A stretch of 64,000 nt of DNA from Acinetobacter pittii ATCC 19004 = CIP 70.29. Its GTDB lineage: Bacteria; Pseudomonadota; Gammaproteobacteria; Pseudomonadales; Moraxellaceae. A program made the position numbers and the translations under genes. This document shows positions 57,613-64,000 of this stretch, piece by piece. The notes beneath the pieces were generated by a model that saw only the letters and a program-made list of their open reading frames with translations, did not search any database and was not told the origin of the DNA. Positions within the stretch are counted from its first letter, which is position 1. Each line of letters opens with the position of its first letter. The stretch spans positions 381,529-445,528 of the forward strand of contig NZ_KB849796.1 of assembly GCF_000369045.1 (NCBI RefSeq). The letters run 5' to 3'.

Positions 57613-58350
57613 ATGAGTACTGCAATTAAAACCCGTGAAATTCAATATACTGCACCAGACGGTAGCCATTTAATTGGTTACTTTGCGGCTCCAGATAGCG
57701 AAACACCTGTTGCGGGTGTAATTGTTGCTCCTGAGTGGTGGGGACGTAACGAATATACTGAGCAACGCGCACGTGAACTTGCTGAACACGGCTATGCTGC
57801 GCTTGCAATTGATATGTATGGTGATAAAAAAGTTACAACCACCGCAGCTCAAGCCTATGAATGGATGATGCAGACATTTGAAGAGTTAGACACGGTGACT
57901 GATCGTGCCAATGCTGGGCTTCAAACTTTAGCTGCTCAACCAGAAGTAAACAGTGAGAAAATTGCTGCTGTCGGTTACTGCTATGGTGGTAAAGTCGTAT
58001 TAGATCTTGCGCGTTCAGGTGCTCCACTAAAAGCGACTGCAACTTTCCATGGCACATTAACGCCTAAAGCTCCTGCTCAAAAAGGCGACATTCAAGGTGA
58101 AGTTTTAGTTCTACATGGTGAATTAGACAGTATGGTCACCTTAGAAGATGTTGCTAATTTCGAAAAAGAGATGCAAGCTGCTGAGGTTAAACACGAAGTA
58201 GTGGTTTTAGAAGGTGCTAAACATGGCTTTAGTAACCCGCTTGCCGATGAAAGAGCCAAAGCGAACGGTGTAGACCTTGGTTACAATAGCGAAGCGGAAA
58301 AACAAGGCCTTGCTAAAATGTACGCTTTATTAGATCGTACGCTAAAATAA
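57613..58350 (+). CDS. Dienelactone hydrolase family protein
   Basis: A 245-residue cytoplasmic alpha/beta-hydrolase. The nucleophile is Cys123 in GYCYGG, as in dienelactone hydrolases; the acid lies in HGELDSMV and His in AKHGFSNP (about 203-209). WWGRNEYTEQRARELAEHGYAALAIDMYGD is typical. Real substrate unknown; no linked catabolic genes, so general esterase or carboxymethylene-lactone activity is possible. Confidence 0.9.
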   Translation: MSTAIKTREIQYTAPDGSHLIGYFAAPDSETPVAGVIVAPEWWGRNEYTEQRARELAEHGYAALAIDMYGDKKVTTTAAQAYEWMMQTFEELDTVTDRANAGLQTLAAQPEVNSEKIAAVGYCYGGKVVLDLARSGAPLKATATFHGTLTPKAPAQKGDIQGEVLVLHGELDSMVTLEDVANFEKEMQAAEVKHEVVVLEGAKHGFSNPLADERAKANGVDLGYNSEAEKQGLAKMYALLDRTLK

Positions 58351-58534
58351 AAGAAGCAAATTTGGAGCAAATGATTTTTTTGCATTTGCTCCCTTAAATG
58401 TTTATGACTTTGCAATATTTTTACTGTATTTTTTAAACCATACTTCAATAACTATACTCCCGTTGAGCTAGAGCAAAGCCTAGTCTTATTTCCCGCACTC
58501 GGGGTTTAATGGAATAACATGAGAGGATACAACA

Positions 58535-58897
58535 ATGACTGACAAGAAATGTCCGTATTGCGAATTTGATGAATATGACATCATTGATAAGAATGAATTT
58601 GCCGTAATTTTGCCTGATTCTAACCCGTTATCTAAAGGCCACTGTGTAGTAACACCACTGCGCCATGTTAGTTCTTTTTTTGACATTACGTCTAAAGAAC
58701 ATCAAGGCTTGCTTACACTTCTTGAAATTGCCCGTCATGAAACCCAGCTTCGTCATCAACCAGATGGCTTTCATATTGGCTTTAATGATGGTGAAGTTTT
58801 TGGAAAAACTTCAGATCATTTCCACATTCATGTCATTCCTTACTATAAAAACCAGCCGTTGAAACTAGATCAACTTTGGGGTGTACAAAAGGATTAA
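58535..58897 (+). CDS. HIT family nucleotide hydrolase
   Basis: A 120-residue histidine-triad protein. The triad is His95-x-His97-x-His99 (DHFHIHVIPYY). The N-terminal CPYC (Cys6, Cys9) may bind zinc with later His. PLSKGHCVVTPLRHVSSFFD is the usual core. Likely hydrolyses AMP-linked or dinucleoside polyphosphate substrates. Short relative to some HIT proteins but complete. Confidence 0.92.
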   Translation: MTDKKCPYCEFDEYDIIDKNEFAVILPDSNPLSKGHCVVTPLRHVSSFFDITSKEHQGLLTLLEIARHETQLRHQPDGFHIGFNDGEVFGKTSDHFHIHVIPYYKNQPLKLDQLWGVQKD

Positions 58898-58913
58898 TTC
58901 TTTTTACCCATAG

Positions 58914-58950
58914 AACAGGGACTACATTTTTGATGTAGTCCCTGTTTTTA
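58914..58950 (+). terminator. Terminator after the HIT gene
   Basis: A perfect 14-bp stem (AACAGGGACTACAT and ATGTAGTCCCTGTT) with a 5-nt loop and a T-run. Confidence 0.92.
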
Positions 58951-59037
58951 TATGTCCATTTTCTTCGTTTTCTTTAAACAAAATTTCATCTAAATTTCAG
59001 CTATAATTTAGCCCTTACTTCTCTTCTATAGCTGTTC

Positions 59038-60072
59038 ATGCCTGAATTTTCTTTTTCTGATGCCCTCTTAAACTGGTTCGATCAACATGGTCGTCACGAT
59101 TTGCCTTGGCAAGTTGCCAATGATCCATACAAAGTTTGGGTTTCTGAAATTATGCTACAACAGACTCAGGTAAAAACAGTTCTGCAATATTTTGATCGCT
59201 TTATGGAGCGCTTCCCGACTGTAGAAGCTTTAGGTCATGCAACTTGGGATGAAGTAGCACCTTATTGGGCTGGCCTCGGTTACTACGCTCGTGCCCGCAA
59301 TTTGCATAAAGCGGCTGGTCTTGTCACGCAGCAAGGTAAATTTCCTGAAACGCTAGAAGAATGGATTGCACTACCTGGCATTGGTCGCTCTACCGCAGGC
59401 GCGCTCATGTCTTTAGGTTTACGTCAGTACGGCGTCATTATGGATGGCAACGTGAAACGCGTTTTAGCTCGCTTCTTTGCCATTGAAGATGACTTAAGCA
59501 AACCACAACACGAGCGTGAAATGTGGAAACTGGCTGAAGAGCTTTGCCCTACACATCGCAATCATGACTACACTCAAGCGATTATGGATCTCGGCGCAAC
59601 CATTTGTACGCCTAAAAAACCGCTATGTTTATATTGTCCAATGCAAGCTCATTGTCAGGCTTATCAGCAAGGTTTAGAACAAGAGTTACCTTTTAAAAAG
59701 CCGAAAAAAACACCGCCTGTTAAAACAGCAGATGTTCTTATTATTCAGTGCGAAGATGAATGGTTCTGGCAACAACGTCAAGCTCATGGTCTATGGGGCG
59801 GTTTATTCTGTTTACCTATTTTAGAAAATGAACATGAACGACTGAGCTTAAGCCAACAATTTAAACTACAGCCTCAAGCACAAACTTTTCAGATCAGCCA
59901 TAGCTTCACTCATTTCACATGGTTACTTAATGCTCACGTGTTCCACGTGGAACCTGATCAAAAAGAACATCTGGCTATTGAACTTGAAGGTCAATGGTTG
60001 AGTCAAGAACAAGCCATTGCCAAAGGTGTTCCAACCGCTATGAAAAAATTGATCTCGACAAGCCGTTCATGA
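59038..60072 (+). CDS. mutY: A/G-specific adenine glycosylase
   Basis: Removes adenine mispaired with 8-oxoguanine. 344 residues. Catalytic Glu37 (SEIMLQQTQV), HhH motif LPGIGRSTAGALMS (112-125), Asp136 (IMDGNVKRV) and the [4Fe-4S] ligands Cys190-x6-Cys197-x2-Cys200-x5-Cys206. C-terminal NUDIX-like domain (about 230-340) for 8-oxoG recognition. Close upstream of an M23 peptidase gene. Confidence 0.97.
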   Translation: MPEFSFSDALLNWFDQHGRHDLPWQVANDPYKVWVSEIMLQQTQVKTVLQYFDRFMERFPTVEALGHATWDEVAPYWAGLGYYARARNLHKAAGLVTQQGKFPETLEEWIALPGIGRSTAGALMSLGLRQYGVIMDGNVKRVLARFFAIEDDLSKPQHEREMWKLAEELCPTHRNHDYTQAIMDLGATICTPKKPLCLYCPMQAHCQAYQQGLEQELPFKKPKKTPPVKTADVLIIQCEDEWFWQQRQAHGLWGGLFCLPILENEHERLSLSQQFKLQPQAQTFQISHSFTHFTWLLNAHVFHVEPDQKEHLAIELEGQWLSQEQAIAKGVPTAMKKLISTSRS

Positions 60073-60119
60073 CATAGTGAGTAAAATAATTTTGATATGG
60101 CTGTGACAGGGAGTATTTT

Positions 60120-60656
60120 GTGCGACGTTTTGTTTCTCATTTCTCACTTGGTTTTCTGATTATTCTATTGGCTGCCTGTGCCAGTGCACCTAAAAAACCT
60201 GCCCCACTTCCACCTGCTCAAGTCATCAAACTCAAAAGTATGCAGCTTCCAAGTCGACTACCTGTACCTGTAAAAGGTATTGACCGTGATGAGTTAAAAG
60301 ACACATGGGGAGCTGCTCGGAGTCAGGGCCGTAGTCACGAAGGAATTGATATTTTGGCTCCACGTGGAACCAAAGTGTACAGTGCAACCGAAGGACTCGT
60401 TGCAGATCTTCGCAATAACAACTTAGGTGGCAAAGTCATCTGGATTTTAGGTCCAGCCGGGACATGGCATTATTATGCTCATCTTGATGGTCACAAACGT
60501 GGCTTAAATGTGGGTGACTATGTCAAAAAGGGCGACCTCATTGGCTATGTCGGCAATACGGGCAATGCACGTTATACTTCACCTCATCTTCATTATGGTC
60601 TTTACTTAGATGGTAAAGGTCGTGGTGCTGTTAATCCTTATTCATATTTACGCTAG
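60120..60656 (+). CDS. Lipoprotein M23 (LytM) endopeptidase
   Basis: A 178-residue lipoprotein with GTG start behind GGGAG and lipobox LAAC (Cys20). The LytM domain (about 65-178) has HEGIDILAPRGTKVYSATEG, YYAHLDGH and the zinc motif HLHYGL, with SRSHEG His and Asp as the other ligands. Probably cleaves peptidoglycan peptide crosslinks or activates amidases; NlpD-like by domain but lacks LysM. Confidence 0.9.
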   Translation: MRRFVSHFSLGFLIILLAACASAPKKPAPLPPAQVIKLKSMQLPSRLPVPVKGIDRDELKDTWGAARSQGRSHEGIDILAPRGTKVYSATEGLVADLRNNNLGGKVIWILGPAGTWHYYAHLDGHKRGLNVGDYVKKGDLIGYVGNTGNARYTSPHLHYGLYLDGKGRGAVNPYSYLR

Positions 60657-60665
60657 GAACATTTT

Positions 60666-60911
60666 ATGTCGGAAGCGCTGATCAATCGCTTAGTAGAGTT
60701 TGCCGAGTCTGGCAACCAGCAAAAGATCATTTTAAATGGCAATAGCTATCAAGGCTGGATCATGGAAATCAGCGATGATGCCCTACTGATCAGTACCGGT
60801 TTTTCAGACAAAGTTGGCAAAGACTTTTGGCTAAAGTTTGAAGACTTAACACAAGCAGAACTGTATTATTGGGATACTCGCCCGAATGAATGGGTGCTAT
60901 TTAAACTTTAA
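60666..60911 (+). CDS. Small hypothetical protein, 81 residues
   Basis: MSEALINRLVEFAESGNQ... is a soluble, acidic small protein with alternating strands (QKIILNGNSYQGWIMEISDDALLISTGFS). It lies 9 bases after the peptidase gene and before tag, probably in one transcript. No family recognised. Confidence 0.65.
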   Translation: MSEALINRLVEFAESGNQQKIILNGNSYQGWIMEISDDALLISTGFSDKVGKDFWLKFEDLTQAELYYWDTRPNEWVLFKL

Positions 60912-60941
60912 AATTCTAAGATAAATATAAGGAGCATTATC

Positions 60942-61502
60942 ATGAAAACTCAACGTTGCGGATGGTGTTCCGACGATCCACTCTATATTGCTTACCATGA
61001 TGAAGAATGGGGTAAACCCGAACACGACGAAGCACGATTATTTGAAATGCTCTGTCTTGAAGGTCAGCAAGCGGGCCTTTCATGGATTACCGTACTGAAA
61101 AAAAGAGAAAGCTACCGTCAGCATTTTTTTAATCATCCGATTGCAGACATTGCTTCATTTACAGATGATTTTTTAGAACTAAAATTATCTGATGCTGACT
61201 TAATTCGTCACTTTGGTAAACTCAAAGCCATTCGTGATAATGCTATTGCTTGGCAAGCGCTCAAAGCACAAGTCGATGATGTTCCTACATGGCTTTGGCA
61301 GTTTGTAGATGCAGCTCCACAAAACAATGATGTTGTAGATTATCGTAAGGCCCCTGCTCAAACCGAGCTGAGTGTAAAACTTTCCAAAACTCTTAAAAAG
61401 AATGGTTTCAAATTTGTTGGCCCAACCACCTGCTATGCTTTTATGCAGGCAGTAGGCATGGTCGATGATCATGAAAACGATTGTCAATTTAAAGCTTCAT
61501 AA
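60942..61502 (+). CDS. tag: DNA-3-methyladenine glycosylase I
   Basis: A 186-residue base-excision enzyme removing 3-methyladenine. N-terminal [20 protein letters not shown] with a zinc Cys and His, [26 protein letters not shown] (active-site block with Glu), and the C-terminal [25 protein letters not shown] holding the other zinc ligands. Good GGAG site. Repairs alkylation damage. Confidence 0.96.
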   Translation: MKTQRCGWCSDDPLYIAYHDEEWGKPEHDEARLFEMLCLEGQQAGLSWITVLKKRESYRQHFFNHPIADIASFTDDFLELKLSDADLIRHFGKLKAIRDNAIAWQALKAQVDDVPTWLWQFVDAAPQNNDVVDYRKAPAQTELSVKLSKTLKKNGFKFVGPTTCYAFMQAVGMVDDHENDCQFKAS

Positions 61503-61540
61503 CCCACCAGAACGGTTCAAAGCCGCTTAAGGAGTTTCCG

Positions 61541-62569
61541 ATGAGCAATAATACGATTCAAGCTTATGCTGCAATGCAGGCAGGTGAAAAACTGGTTCCC
61601 TATCAATTTGACGCAGGTGAATTACAACCGCATCAGGTTGAGGTAAAAGTTGAATATTGTGGTTTATGTCATTCTGATATTTCTGTTTTAAATAATGAAT
61701 GGCGTTCGACCGTGTACCCTGTGGTTGCAGGTCATGAAATTATCGGACGAATTGTTGCTTTGGGCTCAGAAGCCAAAGGTCTACAAATTGGACAGCGTGT
61801 CGGTATTGGTTGGACAGCTGAAAGTTGCCAAGCCTGTGATGAATGTATTGGTGGTCAGCAAGTACTGTGTACAGGTGGAAATGTTGCAACAATCGTGGGG
61901 CATGCTGGTGGCTTTGCTAATAAAGTCCGTGCAGGTTGGCAATGGGCCATTCCCCTCCCCGAAGATTTAGATGCTGAAAGTGCAGGTCCTTTACTTTGTG
62001 GCGGAATTACCGTTTTTGATCCACTACTCAAACACAAAATACAGGCAACGCATCATGTCGGTGTAATTGGTATTGGTGGTTTAGGTCATATAGCCATTAA
62101 GCTACTTAAAGCTTGGGGCTGTGAAATCACTGCTTTTAGTTCTAATCCTGACAAAACAGAAGAACTCAAAGCAATGGGAGCGGACCATGTAGTGAATAGC
62201 CGCGATACGGAGGCAGTAAAAGCTCAAAAAGGTAAATTCGATTTATTGCTAAGTACCGTGAATGTGACTCTAAATTGGTCTGCTTTTATTGCAACACTGG
62301 CACCAAACGGAACCTTACATTTCTTAGGCCTTACGCTTGAGCCTGTTCCTGTTTCTGTTGGCTCTCTTATTGGTGGTGCTAAGTCAGTGACTGGTTCACC
62401 TACGGGCTCACCTGCTGCGCTACGTCAGCTTTTAAAGTTTGCTGCACGCAAAAAAATTGCGCCTCAAATTGAGCTATTTCCAATGTCACAGCTCAATGAA
62501 GCAATTGAACGTCTACACTCAGGTCAGGCACGCTACCGCATTGTACTTAAAGCAGACTTTGCAGATTAA
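61541..62569 (+). CDS. Zinc-type alcohol/aldehyde dehydrogenase (YahK-like MDR)
   Basis: A 342-residue NAD(P)-dependent medium-chain dehydrogenase. Catalytic zinc: Cys and His in [11 protein letters not shown] and GHEIIG. Structural zinc loop: [15 protein letters not shown]. Rossmann GIGGLGHIA. The pattern fits cinnamyl-alcohol-type/YahK aldehyde reductases. NADP preference is inferred, not shown. Converges with the MocR gene, 2 bases between stops. Confidence 0.92.
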   Translation: MSNNTIQAYAAMQAGEKLVPYQFDAGELQPHQVEVKVEYCGLCHSDISVLNNEWRSTVYPVVAGHEIIGRIVALGSEAKGLQIGQRVGIGWTAESCQACDECIGGQQVLCTGGNVATIVGHAGGFANKVRAGWQWAIPLPEDLDAESAGPLLCGGITVFDPLLKHKIQATHHVGVIGIGGLGHIAIKLLKAWGCEITAFSSNPDKTEELKAMGADHVVNSRDTEAVKAQKGKFDLLLSTVNVTLNWSAFIATLAPNGTLHFLGLTLEPVPVSVGSLIGGAKSVTGSPTGSPAALRQLLKFAARKKIAPQIELFPMSQLNEAIERLHSGQARYRIVLKADFAD

Positions 62570-62571
62570 AA

Positions 62572-63996
62572 CTAACTCGCTGTTTTAATCTGTTGCCGTG
62601 ACCAGTCCGCTAAGTCTTTAATTGCTTGGCGGACATCTGCTGTTAACTCATGACCTGCATTTAAACGAATAAAATGCCGATAGCGTTCATCCTCCCCAAA
62701 AACATGCCCGGGAACTACGGTAATTCCGTGAGATTTTGCAGTGTAATAGAGCGCCAAACTATCTACGGTTTTAGGTAACTGCATCCATAAGGCATAACCC
62801 CCGTCTGGTTGACTCAGTGCAATTGGAATACCTTCAAAGGCATTTAAAATACAACTACGATACTCCTCGACTTGCCGCATCAAATTCGGTCTTAACTGCT
62901 CTAAATGCTCCCTGTAACCACGACTATAAATAAAATCAGCTAGGCCTAATTGTAGCGGTGTATTGACCCCTATATTACTGGCTACCAGCTCAAGCCTTAA
63001 ATGTTGTAGCTTCGCACTTAAACAGAACCACCCTACCCGATACGCGCTCGACAATGACTTAGAAACCGATCCACACCAAATGACATAGCCTTCACGGTCC
63101 CAATAGCGAATAGGTAATGGTCGTTCACCACTGTAGCCACACTCCCCATAAATATCATCTTCGATAATAAAGCACTGATACTTTGCAGCTAATTCGGCAA
63201 TCTTTTGTTTTTCTACATTACTTAAACAATATCCCAATGGGTTCTGATAGTTGGCTGTCATTAAGCAAACTTTAGCTAAACCTTGCTTCATAAATGATTC
63301 TAAGCGCTCAAGATCGATACCACGATGATGCGCTGGAATTTCAATAATCTGCCGTTTTAAACTTGCTATAAGCTGTAGTTGTCCATTAAAAGTAGGTGTC
63401 GGAATTAAAATACTATCACCTACTTCTGTTAAGTGTTGAATCACTAAAGACAAAGCAGGCATGCAGCCATTGGTAATAAAAATATCTTCTGCCGCGATAA
63501 AAATTCCATCTTCACGCCAATGATCAGATAACGCTTTTCTTAATTGCTCATGCCCTTGTTTATTACAATAAAGAAAGTCTTGAGGCTGACAATTTTTTAA
63601 AGCCCGTTGAATAGAACGACGTAAACCTTCCACAGGAATAAAATGAGGCGTTAACTGAATAGAGCCTAATGGTACAAGATGGCTTTGTAAGGCAGCTTCC
63701 TGAATTTGATTATGCAATTCCAGATTTGAAACTTGTCGAGGTAAAGACAAGAAATCTGGACTTTCAGGAATGGGGCTCGATTGTGCACGAGCAACCACAA
63801 AATAACCTGACTTCGGCTTTACATAAATAAGCCCCCTCGCCTCAAGTAACTCATAACAACTTTTTGCTGTACTTAAGCTAATACCATGCTGACGAGCAAA
63901 ATCTCGTAAAGAAATAAGTTTCTGATGAGGTTTAAGCTCATCTTGATAAATACGATGTGCTAATTGATTGGCAAGAACCTGATATTGGAAAGTCAT
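62572..63996 (-). CDS. MocR-type GntR/aminotransferase regulator
   Basis: A 474-residue PLP-dependent regulator. N-terminal GntR winged helix (about 1-70; ISLRDFARQHGISLSTAKSCYELLEARGLIYVKPKSGYFV) and a type I aminotransferase domain (about 95-470). The Schiff-base Lys313 (SVSKSLSSAYRVGW) is present. Complete within the window, the ATG lying 4 bases from its end, so its targets and divergent partner are not visible. Confidence 0.9.
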   Translation of the reverse strand: MTFQYQVLANQLAHRIYQDELKPHQKLISLRDFARQHGISLSTAKSCYELLEARGLIYVKPKSGYFVVARAQSSPIPESPDFLSLPRQVSNLELHNQIQEAALQSHLVPLGSIQLTPHFIPVEGLRRSIQRALKNCQPQDFLYCNKQGHEQLRKALSDHWREDGIFIAAEDIFITNGCMPALSLVIQHLTEVGDSILIPTPTFNGQLQLIASLKRQIIEIPAHHRGIDLERLESFMKQGLAKVCLMTANYQNPLGYCLSNVEKQKIAELAAKYQCFIIEDDIYGECGYSGERPLPIRYWDREGYVIWCGSVSKSLSSAYRVGWFCLSAKLQHLRLELVASNIGVNTPLQLGLADFIYSRGYREHLEQLRPNLMRQVEEYRSCILNAFEGIPIALSQPDGGYALWMQLPKTVDSLALYYTAKSHGITVVPGHVFGEDERYRHFIRLNAGHELTADVRQAIKDLADWSRQQIKTAS

Positions 63997-64000
63997 TCTG

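Noticed and set aside
1..64000. tRNA, rRNA or CRISPR loci
   Set aside because: No cloverleaf-type intergenic sequence, rRNA segment or regularly spaced direct repeat was recognised on reading; a tRNAscan or CRISPR search would settle it.

Overview
The window reads as ordinary chromosome of an Acinetobacter, most likely of the A. baumannii/calcoaceticus group. The evidence is gene order and content: phoB-phoR; psd with a rhodanese; ribBX-ribH-nusB-thiL-pgpA; glmU-glmS; a full histidine-utilisation (hut) cluster next to a zinc-starvation COG0523 GTPase (zigA type) and a zinc-regulated lipoprotein peptidase (zrlA type); a tyrosine/homogentisate catabolism block; and dapA-bamC-purC. Base composition is moderately AT-rich, with tight intergenic hairpin terminators. 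I saw no rRNA, tRNA, CRISPR array or prophage.

Layout: 1-1926 phosphate two-component system (phoB cut by the window edge). 1994-6033 exported hydrolase, periplasmic binding protein, a frameshifted small membrane protein and an exported acetamidase. 6461-14243 housekeeping genes (psd, sulfurtransferase, pncB, dtd, SCP2 protein, serB, membrane protein). 14483-21208 a co-directional run from riboflavin and thiamine genes through nusB and pgpA to the UDP-GlcNAc genes glmU and glmS. 21209-27004 an accessory region downstream of glmS, the usual attTn7 location. 27072-35615 the hut genes: hutC-hutD and hutU-hutH-hutT-hutI-hutG, all on the minus strand. 35969-39282 an acyltransferase, zigA and zrlA with two matching Zur-like boxes. 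39373-45810 an aromatic amino-acid permease, fahA-maiA-VOC operon, IclR regulator and hpd. 46338-63996 mixed housekeeping and conserved hypothetical genes.

The most unusual part is 21949-25630. It holds a very AT-rich, tightly coupled set: a frameshifted 2-oxoglutarate/Fe(II) oxygenase, a second related oxygenase, a NodU/CmcH-type O-carbamoyltransferase with a long C-terminal tail, and a GNAT acetyltransferase. Codon use (many AGA, ATA and AAT codons) differs from both flanks. It is followed by decayed IS3-family and glutamate-racemase remnants. No glycosyltransferase, synthetase or transporter accompanies it, so its substrate is unknown. I read it as a horizontally acquired small-molecule or sugar modification cassette in the glmS-downstream hotspot.

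Links between blocks: histidine ammonia-lyase beside ZigA and ZrlA fits the known Acinetobacter zinc-starvation response, in which histidine breakdown frees zinc. The tyrosine block has hpd, maiA and fahA but no recognisable hmgA; a VOC protein with an intact His/His/Glu metal triad sits exactly where that enzyme would be expected. Shared inverted repeats upstream of the permease, fahA and hpd suggest one regulator, probably the local IclR protein.
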